Of a stretch of DNA of 7,740 nt, positions 1 through 5,316 are shown one piece after another. A program made the translations under genes and the position numbers. The stretch is from Natronomonas sp. (lineage in GTDB: Archaea; Halobacteriota; Halobacteria; Halobacteriales; Haloarculaceae), in contig SLIW01000048.1 in NCBI GenBank assembly GCA_007135435.1, positions 1 to 7,740 on the forward strand, given 5' to 3'. Every line of letters starts with the position of its first letter. Position 1 is the stretch's first letter. The notes below the pieces were generated by a model. That model was not told the origin of the DNA, searched no databases, and saw only the letters and a program-made list of their open reading frames with translations.

Positions 1-2
1 AG

Positions 3-266
3 CAGGTGCGCGCCGAACGGGAGGCGGCGATCGAGGCCGCGGACCAGGTCGTGGGTTCGATCCCGGACCGGTCGCCTGGCGCCGACGTCCTCGCCCGGAC
101 CGTCGACCAGTTCGGGTGGATCGAACAGCAGATCGATTATCGACTCGAGCAGGATCGGTCGAGCACGCTGTCCATGGAGTACGCGCAGTACGCACACCTC
201 CGGGCCCGCCTCGAGGCGCTGCCGGAGGCGATCGACGCGGTCCGCAGCCGGCTCGAGTTGCGGTGA
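3..266 (+). CDS. C-terminal part of an unrecognised haloarchaeal protein (cut by window edge)
   Basis: The frame is open from the first complete codon (CAG at 3) to a TGA at 264-266, so the start most likely lies left of the window. A GTG at position 6 could serve as a start but has no upstream sequence to judge it by. The visible 87 residues are rich in Glu, Arg, Ala and Leu, with few hydrophobic runs. They look mainly alpha-helical and possibly coiled-coil (AEREAAIEAADQ, then HLRARLEALPEAIDAVRSRL at the C terminus). There is no membrane segment or metal-binding motif. I do not recognise the family and propose no function. It is convergent with the TRAM gene, with 46 nt between the two stop codons. 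The acidic, Arg-over-Lys composition matches the other genes here, so nothing suggests recent acquisition. Confidence 0.6.
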   Translation, partial: QVRAEREAAIEAADQVVGSIPDRSPGADVLARTVDQFGWIEQQIDYRLEQDRSSTLSMEYAQYAHLRARLEALPEAIDAVRSRLELR

Positions 267-312
267 TCGAGTCGGTTCGAGCGGGGGCGAGCGACGCGCA
301 CCGCGGCGACCG

Positions 313-741
313 TCACTCGTAGTAGCTCAGCCGCTCGACGACCTCGCCGAAGGCCACGTTCTCGCGGACGTCGGTCACCTCGATGCGGACGCGCTCGCCC
401 TTCTCGGTGTCCGGGACGATGACGACGAACCCGCGCTCGACGCGGGTGATCCCGTCGCCCTGCTCGCCGATGTCCTCGATCTCGACCCGGCGCGTCTCGC
501 CCTCCGTGACGGGTGGTGCCTGGTGGCCTCGACGCCTCCCGGCGTCGTCGTCAGTTGTGGTGCCTCCTTCGGCCTCGGCCGTCGCCTGGGAGGGCGCAGC
601 CAGCGTCGCGACCTGGTACATCGCGCCCTCGTCGAGCTCGCCGAGGCGGAGTTCCTGCTCGGGGACCTCGAAGACGTACGAGCCGTCGACCTCCTCGACG
701 GTCGCCGAGAACAGACACAGGAGCCGATCGGATATCTCCAT
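313..741 (-). CDS. Small TRAM-domain protein
   Basis: The protein has 142 residues. The C-terminal part (about 79-137) is a TRAM domain, a small beta-barrel that binds RNA and is found in RNA-modifying enzymes and as stand-alone archaeal proteins. Visible hallmarks are the strand VEIEDIGEQGDGITRVE, the strand GFVVIVPDT, then GERVRIEVTDV and AFGEVVERL. The N-terminal part (1-50) begins MEISDRLLCLF, resembling the short N-terminal segment I associate with haloarchaeal TRAM proteins. A Thr/Asp/Gly/Arg linker (about 50-77) separates the two. I chose the ATG at 741 over an in-frame ATG 23 codons upstream because GAGGGATGA precedes it by a few bases and the family similarity begins there. A role in RNA binding, perhaps as an RNA chaperone, is inferred from the domain. 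It lies downstream of the LLM pair on the same strand, 131 nt away, so it probably has its own promoter. Confidence 0.88.
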   Translation of the reverse strand: MEISDRLLCLFSATVEEVDGSYVFEVPEQELRLGELDEGAMYQVATLAAPSQATAEAEGGTTTDDDAGRRRGHQAPPVTEGETRRVEIEDIGEQGDGITRVERGFVVIVPDTEKGERVRIEVTDVRENVAFGEVVERLSYYE

Positions 742-837
742 CAGATCATCCCTCGACACTGACAAGCAGGGCACGAAACCTTGAGTCTGCCGATGTCGCG
801 CATGTCGCATCGGGGGTCTGACGACGTGCCACCTCTC

Positions 838-849
838 CCCACCGGTGGG
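838..849. repeat. 12-bp perfect palindrome between the LLM operon and the TRAM gene
   Basis: CCCACCGGTGGG reads the same on both strands. It lies 24 nt past the stop codon of the second LLM gene and about 100 nt upstream of the TRAM start. It could be an operator or part of a 3' hairpin, but no T-tract follows on the minus strand. About two 12-bp palindromes are expected by chance in a window of this size, so significance is low. Confidence 0.35.
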
Positions 850-872
850 TGTGGGACCTGGGGGAACGAGCG

Positions 873-1790
873 TTAGGGGTCCGACGGGGGTCCCTGTTCG
901 ATCCGTTCGAGGACCGAATACGATTCCGCGTCGGGGGCGCTATCCGTGTCGGCGTAGAGCGCCCCGACGTGCGTCGTGAGCAACCACGTGGCCCCGAGCT
1001 CCGTGCAGGCGTCGAGGTACGCCGTCGACCCACCGACGGGATCGGCCGGCAGGACGACCTCTCCGGGATCGTCGGTGATGCCGTGGTAGTACTCCATCAT
1101 CGCCCGCACGTCGTCCGCCGGTCCGGCACTCGCGTCGTCCGCCGGTCCGGCACTCGCGTCGTCCCCCTCGGGGTCGCGACCGAACAGGGAGGGCCAGTTG
1201 GGCATGATCCCGTCCCACCGGGCGCCGCGGTGGAAGGGCTTCTCGTTCGGCCACCAGCAGCCCGCCACGATCGGGATCCTCGGTTCCTGGACGGGCGTCG
1301 GGAGAACGGTCGCCTCCTCGAGGGTGAAGTGGTCGCCGTCGTAGCTGAACGGCTCGCCCTCCCAGAGCCCGGTCACGACGTCGAGCGCCTCGTCGTATCG
1401 CCGGCCGAGCGCGCGGGGCTCCCACGGTCGTCCGAAGGCCGTGTAGTCGGGTTCGCTCCCGAGGCCGGTCCCCAGCAGGACCCGTCCGTCGGCGAGTCGA
1501 TCGAGGGTGGCGAGGTCGCGGGCGACCTGCCACGGCTGCCGCCGTGGAAGCGGCGACACCCACGTCCCCAGGGTGATCTCGTCCGTCCGTGCCGCGATCC
1601 CCGCCAGGGTGATCCAGGGGTCGAACGCCGACTGGTACTCCAGGTGCTCGGCGAGGCCGTGGGGACAGAGGTGGTCGCCCAGGAAGACCCCGTCCCACCC
1701 GGCGTCCTCCGCGGCGACCGCGGCGTCCACCAGGGACGCCGAGTCGCCGCCCAGGTACGGCTCGTTGCCGATGACGACCCCGTGGTTCAT
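873..1790 (-). CDS. LLM-class flavin/F420-dependent oxidoreductase (second gene of tandem pair)
   Basis: The 305-residue protein belongs to the luciferase-like monooxygenase superfamily, a TIM-barrel fold using reduced FMN or coenzyme F420. Family landmarks in order are AAEDAGWDGVFLGDHL (26-41), DPWITLAGIAA (57-67), the WVSPLPRRQPWQ segment (77-88), ATLDRLADGRVLLGTGLG (94-111), GRRYDEALDV (129-138) and the core GEPFSYDGDHF (145-155). The start at 1790 has a good Shine-Dalgarno (GGGGAGG, 8 nt before ATG) and matches the upstream paralog's N terminus. It follows that paralog after only 28 nt and is presumably co-transcribed. Residues 210-227 carry an 8-residue unit, DDASAGPA, twice plus DD, inserted in a loop that is about 10 residues shorter in the paralog. 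Substrate is unknown. In a haloarchaeon F420 is a plausible cofactor, but this is inference. Confidence 0.92.
   Translation of the reverse strand: MNHGVVIGNEPYLGGDSASLVDAAVAAEDAGWDGVFLGDHLCPHGLAEHLEYQSAFDPWITLAGIAARTDEITLGTWVSPLPRRQPWQVARDLATLDRLADGRVLLGTGLGSEPDYTAFGRPWEPRALGRRYDEALDVVTGLWEGEPFSYDGDHFTLEEATVLPTPVQEPRIPIVAGCWWPNEKPFHRGARWDGIMPNWPSLFGRDPEGDDASAGPADDASAGPADDVRAMMEYYHGITDDPGEVVLPADPVGGSTAYLDACTELGATWLLTTHVGALYADTDSAPDAESYSVLERIEQGPPSDP
1109..1164. repeat. In-frame 24-bp tandem repeat inside the second LLM gene
   Basis: Two perfect 24-bp copies (1109-1132 and 1133-1156) are followed by the first 8 bases of a third (1157-1164). On the minus strand the unit encodes DDASAGPA, so changes in copy number keep the reading frame. 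The position corresponds to a loop that is shorter and unrelated in sequence in the neighbouring paralog. This looks like a recent slippage duplication. Confidence 0.9.
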
Positions 1791-1818
1791 CGCGCGGGCC
1801 TCCCCGGAACGTCCTGGC

Positions 1819-2718
1819 TCATGCCGGCGGCCCCGCTCGGATCGTCTCGATGTCCACGTGCCACTCGCCCGACGGGTCGCGGTTCGTCGTGTAGAGCCAC
1901 GTCGCCCCCAGGTTCGCACACCGGTCGATCCAGTCGTCCGGGGCGTGGGGCGGGTCGGCGGGGAGGAAGACCTCGCCGGGTTCGTCGGTGCACTCGCGGT
2001 AGTACTCGAGCAACGATCGGACCTCCTCTTCGGGCGTGGCCTCGTCCGGGTCGTCGGGATGGATCCCGTCGCCCGGGTAGTGCGGGACGATGCCGTCCCA
2101 CCGCGCGCCACGCTGGATCGGCTTCCGGTGTGGCCAGAGGCCCCCGACGACGATCGGGATCCTGGGTTCCTGGACCGGCGTCGGGAGGACGGTCGCCTCC
2201 TCGAGGGTGAAGTGGTCGCCGTCGTAGCTGAACGGTTCGCCTCGCCACAGTCCCTCCATGACGTCCAGCGCCTCGTCGTACCTCCGTCCGAGCTCTGGGA
2301 GGTCGTAGGACCGGCCGAAGGGAACGTAGTCGGTCCCCCGACCGAGTCCGGTCCCGAGGGTCACCCGGCCGTCGGAGAGCCGATCCAGCGTGGCGAGGTT
2401 CCGGGCGAGCTGCCAGGGCTGGCGCCGCGGGAGCGGCGTCACCCAGCTCACGAGCCTGATCCGCTCGGTCTCAGCGGCGACGGCCGCCAGGGTGATCCAC
2501 GGATCGGCGAACCCCTCGTACCCCGGGGTGTCGGGAGCATCCTTGAGTTCGTCGGCCGGCGGGAAGACGAGGTGATCGGCGAGGAACACCCCGTCCCACC
2601 CGGCGGCCTCCGCGGCCACCGCGTACGCCACGATCGATCCGGCGTCGGCGCCGAACTCCCACTGCGGGAGCACGATGCCGTGGTCGACCTCCCCCGAGGT
2701 CCCACCTGGATTCGGCAT
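1819..2718 (-). CDS. LLM-class flavin/F420-dependent oxidoreductase (first gene of tandem pair)
   Basis: The 299-residue protein is a luciferase-like monooxygenase family member, normal in length for single-domain members. Landmarks in order are AAEAAGWDGVFLADHL (35-50), DPWITLAAVAAETERI (72-87), WVTPLPRRQPWQLARNLATL (92-111), LSDGRVTLGTGLGRGTDY (114-131), GRRYDEALDVMEGLW (144-158) and the core at 160-190. It is strongly similar to the next gene downstream. Residues 160-190 are identical in the two proteins, so the pair arose by duplication. The ATG at 2718 is preceded by GGTGAGG very close to the start. A GTTAAC at 2742-2747 lies about 26 nt before the ATG and could be a TATA-like element, though weak. 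The gene diverges from the HalOD1 gene at 2855. Cofactor choice (FMN or F420) and substrate cannot be decided from the sequence. Confidence 0.92.
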   Translation of the reverse strand: MPNPGGTSGEVDHGIVLPQWEFGADAGSIVAYAVAAEAAGWDGVFLADHLVFPPADELKDAPDTPGYEGFADPWITLAAVAAETERIRLVSWVTPLPRRQPWQLARNLATLDRLSDGRVTLGTGLGRGTDYVPFGRSYDLPELGRRYDEALDVMEGLWRGEPFSYDGDHFTLEEATVLPTPVQEPRIPIVVGGLWPHRKPIQRGARWDGIVPHYPGDGIHPDDPDEATPEEEVRSLLEYYRECTDEPGEVFLPADPPHAPDDWIDRCANLGATWLYTTNRDPSGEWHVDIETIRAGPPA

Positions 2719-2801
2719 GCCTCACCCACATAACGAGAGGTGTTAACGATTACTCCGGGAGGCGATCCGCAGAGTAGCTCGACAGCGATCGAACGTTTTG
2801 A

Positions 2802-2817
2802 TTATTCGGGTGAATAA
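2802..2817. promoter_or_regulatory. Candidate operator TTATTC-N4-GAATAA upstream of the first HalOD1 gene
   Basis: Perfect 6-bp arms (2802-2807 and 2812-2817) flank a GGGT spacer. The dyad ends 10 nt before the TTTTA box at 2827, so it is centred about 45 bp before the proposed leaderless start at 2855, where an activator or repressor could act next to the basal promoter. It also lies in the intergenic region shared with the LLM operon. The binding protein is unknown. Confidence 0.45.
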
Positions 2818-2825
2818 CGTACGGC

Positions 2826-2832
2826 GTTTTAC
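2826..2832 (+). promoter_or_regulatory. TATA-like box (GTTTTAC) of the first HalOD1 gene
   Basis: The TTTTA at 2827-2831 is centred 26 nt before the GTG at 2855. This is the spacing of a haloarchaeal leaderless transcript whose first base is the start codon. The same heptamer stands at the equivalent distance before the permease gene at 6252, which supports both calls. Confidence 0.5.
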
Positions 2833-2854
2833 CCCTGGAGCGCCAACGGGGGGC

Positions 2855-3157
2855 GTGGAGTACGAGATCCCGACGGACGAACCGGTGAGCACGGCCGTCG
2901 TCAGAGCGGTGGCCGCCCTCGAGGATCGCGAGCCCGATTCCCTCCGTCCACTGGCGGACGTCCTCGACCCCGAGGCACTGGACGCCCTCTTCGAAACGAA
3001 GCCCGACGGGAAGCCGCGAGCAGGTGGCCACCTCTCGTTCGTCTACAGCACCTGTCGTGTCACCGTCGACAACGGCGAGTACCTCAGCGTCCAGCCCCTC
3101 GCGGGATATCCGCCGTCTCGAGGCATTCGCGAGGGCATTCCGTCTCCTGACAGGTAG
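2855..3157 (+). CDS. Stand-alone HalOD1-domain protein (first copy)
   Basis: The 100-residue protein matches the halobacterial output domain HalOD1, known as a C-terminal module of haloarchaeal signalling proteins and as small stand-alone proteins. The helix PVSTAVVRAVAALED (10-24) and the diagnostic LRPLADVLDPEALDALF (30-46) are followed by beta-strands around LSFVYSTCRVTVDNGEYLSVQ. A short Pro/Arg/Ser-rich tail of about 20 residues follows. I prefer the GTG at 2855 because a TATA-like box lies 26 nt upstream and the domain begins just after. In-frame GTG (2810) and TTG (2798) starts would add 15 or 19 residues but have neither a Shine-Dalgarno nor a box at the right distance, and would run across that box. 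Its function as an output module is family knowledge with no defined biochemical activity. It converges on the first TrmB gene. Confidence 0.78.
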   Translation: MEYEIPTDEPVSTAVVRAVAALEDREPDSLRPLADVLDPEALDALFETKPDGKPRAGGHLSFVYSTCRVTVDNGEYLSVQPLAGYPPSRGIREGIPSPDR

Positions 3158-3244
3158 CGGTCAGGGCAGCCCCCACTGGGATCGGTCGCGCCAGCGACCC
3201 GCCACGAGCGTCCAGTCACGCACCTCGCAGCCGACACGGGACCC

Positions 3245-3332
3245 CTGCGTCCGCTGTCGGATGGTCCAGCGTCAGCTGTCGGATGATCCTGCGTCCGGTG
3301 CCGGAGCCTCCTGTGTCAGCTGTCGGAGGTCA
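3245..3332. repeat. Four imperfect 22-bp tandem repeats ending at the stop codon of the first TrmB gene
   Basis: The units are 3245-3266, 3267-3288, 3289-3310 and 3311-3332. The core GTCAGCTGTCGGA is exact in units 2 and 4; units 1 and 3 differ by one and three bases (GTCCGCTGTCGGA, GTCCGGTGCCGGA). The last three bases of unit 4 are the stop codon of the minus-strand TrmB gene, so the array fills the 3' side of the 172-nt gap between two convergent genes. The 22-bp period is not a multiple of three and is close to two helical turns. The rest of the gap (3158-3244) shows no gene or clear motif. Confidence 0.8.
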
Positions 3333-4133
3333 CTTCGCGGGATCGCGTGCGGTGACCAGCCCCTGAGCCATGAGGCGGCGGGCGAGCACGACGAGGCCGT
3401 TGCCGAAGCCCTCGCCGAAGATCGCCTGCTCCTCCATGGTCTCGGGTATGATCGAGCTCACGAGGATCGCCGACCGATCGACGAGCACCAACCGCCCGAT
3501 CGCCGTCTCGTCAACCATGGCGTTCTCGCCCCGGATCCACTCCAGCCCCGAGATGAACGTGGTGGCGTTCGGCACCGCCGTCTGTATCTCGTCCTGCAGT
3601 GATTCCGTCAAGGCGCCGATGACGAGTTCGGTGCCGTCGCCGACCTCGTTGAGCGCGTTCACGAGGTCCTCCGTCAGCAGGCTCTCGTCGCCGATCACTA
3701 GCACGATCTCCTCGGACGCGTCTGCGATGAGGTCGTTCGTCCGGTTCTCGATCGCGTCCCGCCCGGCCATCGACCAGACCTCCTGGACGGGCGAGCTGTC
3801 GTCAGCGTCGACGATCTCCATGTCGTCGAGGGCGTCCTGCAATCGTTCCACGCGGGCCTCGTACTGGTCACGGAGCGTCTCGGTCGCCTCCTCGAGCGGG
3901 ACGGCGCGGAACTGCTGTGGGCTCGAGTGCTGTACCTCGACCAGCCCCTGTGCCTCCAGCACCCGGATCGCGTCGTAGACCCGCGTCCGCGGGACGGCGG
4001 TCATCTCGCTGAGCTTCCGTGCCGTCCCCGTCTGGAGCCGCGTCAGCCCGACGAAGCACCGTGCCTCGTACTCCTTGAGGCCGAGTTGCTGGAGAACCTC
4101 GCTCGCTTCCTCCACCTTTTCGTTCGTGTTCAT
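3330..4133 (-). CDS. TrmB-type transcriptional regulator (first copy)
   Basis: The 267-residue protein has the TrmB layout. An N-terminal winged helix-turn-helix spans about 15-78, with LGLKEYEARCFVGL opening it and VPRTRVYDAIRVLEAQGLVE (47-66) containing the recognition helix. A helical, probably coiled-coil dimerisation segment follows (about 80-112), then a C-terminal alpha/beta effector domain (about 120-260) with EIVLVIGDESLLTEDLVNAL. TrmB proteins control sugar and central metabolism genes in archaea, but the ligand here cannot be read. The ATG at 4133 was preferred to one 10 codons upstream, because the upstream extension (Pro/Gly rich) runs through an inverted repeat at 4145-4161. No strong Shine-Dalgarno is visible. 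It diverges from a paralog at 4516 with the same recognition helix core, suggesting shared or cross-controlled operators. Confidence 0.9.
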   Translation of the reverse strand: MNTNEKVEEASEVLQQLGLKEYEARCFVGLTRLQTGTARKLSEMTAVPRTRVYDAIRVLEAQGLVEVQHSSPQQFRAVPLEEATETLRDQYEARVERLQDALDDMEIVDADDSSPVQEVWSMAGRDAIENRTNDLIADASEEIVLVIGDESLLTEDLVNALNEVGDGTELVIGALTESLQDEIQTAVPNATTFISGLEWIRGENAMVDETAIGRLVLVDRSAILVSSIIPETMEEQAIFGEGFGNGLVVLARRLMAQGLVTARDPAK

Positions 4134-4144
4134 GTGTCCCAACC
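4132..4144. repeat. 13-bp direct repeat, copy 1 (ATGTGTCCCAACC)
   Basis: This copy overlaps the first two bases of the first TrmB gene's ATG and its immediate upstream bases. The same 13 bases recur in the same orientation at 4433-4445. By a rough count, an exact 13-bp repeat inside a region of about 380 bp has a chance expectation near 0.001, so a shared protein-binding site or a duplicated segment is likely. Confidence 0.5.
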
Positions 4145-4161
4145 GCCCGGGTTCCCCGGGC
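4145..4161. promoter_or_regulatory. Perfect 7-bp inverted repeat just upstream of the first TrmB start
   Basis: GCCCGGG (4145-4151) and CCCGGGC (4155-4161) flank TTC. It lies 12-28 nt before the minus-strand ATG at 4133. As RNA it would form a tight GC hairpin in the leader near the ribosome-entry region; as DNA it could be an autoregulatory operator. The arms are themselves nearly palindromic, which raises the chance expectation. Confidence 0.4.
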
Positions 4162-4220
4162 ATCCCCCGAACCTTCGCACCCGAGACAGATAGGTATTGT
4201 CACTGGGTTCATGACATCCA

Positions 4221-4243
4221 GGCACCTCGCCGGCAGAGGTGCC
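4221..4243. promoter_or_regulatory. Candidate operator: GGCACCTC-N7-GAGGTGCC
   Basis: Two perfect 8-bp arms (4221-4228 and 4236-4243) are separated by GCCGGCA. The dyad is centred about 99 bp upstream of the first TrmB start and about 284 bp upstream of the second. Its overall shape resembles the spaced palindromes bound by TrmB dimers, though the half-site sequence differs from the published Halobacterium motif. A chance perfect 8-bp dyad in a region of this size is uncommon (my rough estimate is under 0.1). Confidence 0.5.
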
Positions 4244-4432
4244 GTTCCGAGCACATCGTCCCACACAGGCACCGACGCGCCCAGATAGTTGTGACTACGT
4301 CCGTGACGATCCGAACAGAGAGGGTTCACACGGCGAACCGTCGATTCCTGGATTTCTCTACTCGTCACCCGATTACTCACAAAAGAACTATGCGTCTCGG
4401 GGCCGACGTTTCAGATGGCACGCAGTCAGGCG

Positions 4433-4445
4433 ATGTGTCCCAACC
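4433..4445. repeat. 13-bp direct repeat, copy 2 (ATGTGTCCCAACC)
   Basis: This is identical to 4132-4144. It lies 71 nt upstream of the second TrmB start, in its probable leader or promoter. A further GTGTCCC occurs at 4459-4465. Similarity does not extend beyond the 13 bases in a convincing way, so a protein-binding site is as likely as a remnant of duplication. Confidence 0.5.
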
Positions 4446-4515
4446 ATCTCACTGCTGCGTGTCCCCGGCCACCTTCCGTGGCTGGGTTCGAGTGGAACGG
4501 AAACGACCCATAGTA

Positions 4516-5316
4516 ATGAGTAACGATTCTATCGACGATCCACGGGCGACGGCGGTCGAGCAGCTGGAGGCCTTCGGGTTGAGCGCGTACGCCGCCCGGA
4601 CCTTCGTGGCGCTGTCGAGCCTCGGGACCGGGACGGCCAGGGACGTCAGCCAGGTGTCCGAGGTTCCCCGGACGCGGGTCTACGACGCCATCGACGAGCT
4701 GCAGGACCGCGGGCTCGTCGACGTCCTGGAGTCGTCCCCGCGGGAGTTCTGGGCGATCTCGGCGGAGACGACCTCCCGGAGCTTCGAACAGGAGATGCAG
4801 AACCGGACGAACCTCCTCCGGGACTCGCTGTCCGAGCTCGAACCGGTCGAGCGCACCGTGGAGCAGCGGGGCGTCTGGACGGTCGACGGCCAGCGGACGA
4901 TCACCGACCGGGTCCTGGAGTTCTTCGAGGAGGCCGCGGAGGGGATCGTCTACATGACCGTCGAGGACCTCCTCACCGACGACCTGATCGACGGGCTGAG
5001 CGACGCCGCCGAGCGGGACGTCCGGATCCAGCTCGGGGGCGTCTCGGCGGACGTCCAGGACCGAATCCAGGACGACGTCCCGGGGGCGGAGATGTTCGAG
5101 TCGCTGTGGCTCTGGTCGGACACGCCCGCCGGCCGGCTCATGATGGTGGACGGCCAGAAGGTACTCGTGAGTGCGCTCGTCAACGGGGACGACGGGGACC
5201 CGTCCGATCCGCGGGGGGAGACGGCCATCTGGGGCGCCGGCGAGACGAACAGCCTGGTCGTGGTGCTGAAGGCGATCTTCACCTGGCGGCTCGAACGTGA
5301 CGACGAGGTGCCATGA
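4516..5316 (+). CDS. TrmB-type transcriptional regulator (second copy)
   Basis: The 266-residue protein has the same layout as the divergent neighbour. A winged helix-turn-helix (about 14-82) contains LEAFGLSAYAARTFVALSSL and the recognition segment VPRTRVYDAIDELQDRGLVD (50-69). A helical linker (about 87-112) follows, then a C-terminal effector domain opening near ITDRVLEFFEEAAEGIVYMT. The ten residues VPRTRVYDAI are identical in both copies, while the effector domains differ much more. The two may therefore read the same sites in response to different signals (inference). The frame stays open upstream to about 4075, but that part has no family similarity and crosses the intergenic repeats. 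The ATG at 4516 fits the family, although no Shine-Dalgarno precedes it. The stop overlaps the next gene's start as ATGA, so the pair is almost surely translationally coupled. Confidence 0.9.
   Translation: MSNDSIDDPRATAVEQLEAFGLSAYAARTFVALSSLGTGTARDVSQVSEVPRTRVYDAIDELQDRGLVDVLESSPREFWAISAETTSRSFEQEMQNRTNLLRDSLSELEPVERTVEQRGVWTVDGQRTITDRVLEFFEEAAEGIVYMTVEDLLTDDLIDGLSDAAERDVRIQLGGVSADVQDRIQDDVPGAEMFESLWLWSDTPAGRLMMVDGQKVLVSALVNGDDGDPSDPRGETAIWGAGETNSLVVVLKAIFTWRLERDDEVP

Larger units (their letters stand above)
4134..4515. other. Divergent TrmB-TrmB intergenic region (382 nt), no gene seen
   Basis: Base composition is lower in GC than the flanking genes and no reading frame resembles a protein. 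It contains the inverted repeats at 4145-4161 and 4221-4243 and the 13-bp direct repeat at 4132 and 4433. Weaker elements are an AT-rich stretch around 4190-4200 that may be the minus-strand promoter (AATACCTAT), an AT-rich stretch around 4379-4393 (ACAAAAGAACTAT) that may be the plus-strand promoter with a leader of roughly 100 nt, and GGTTC-N7-GAACC at 4323-4339. I found no copy of the TACT-N7/8-GAGTA motif described for Halobacterium TrmB. Confidence 0.6.

Noticed and set aside
790..813. CCGATG-N12-CATCGG inverted repeat upstream of the TRAM gene
   Set aside because: Arms are only 6 bp with a 12-base loop. Part of the symmetry comes from the direct repeat ATGTCGC, so it is too weak to call.
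849..2210. Open frame of 453 codons on the plus strand
   Set aside because: It is antisense to the two LLM genes, whose minus-strand translation shows clear family motifs. Its own translation is Arg/Gly/Pro rich without recognisable domains, as expected in GC-rich DNA.
1507..2733. Open frame of 408 codons on the plus strand
   Set aside because: This is another antisense shadow of the LLM pair, with the same low-complexity composition.
3245..3332. CRISPR array
   Set aside because: The 22-bp units are contiguous with no spacers, imperfect, and there are no cas genes.
4323..4339. GGTTC-N7-GAACC as a TrmB operator
   Set aside because: Five-base arms in a region of about 380 bp are not rare enough by chance, and the sequence does not match the known motif. 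It is mentioned only within the intergenic entry.
4075..4515. In-frame 147-codon upstream extension of the second TrmB gene
   Set aside because: The extension overlaps the opposite TrmB gene, crosses the intergenic repeats and has no family similarity. The winged helix begins normally after the ATG at 4516.
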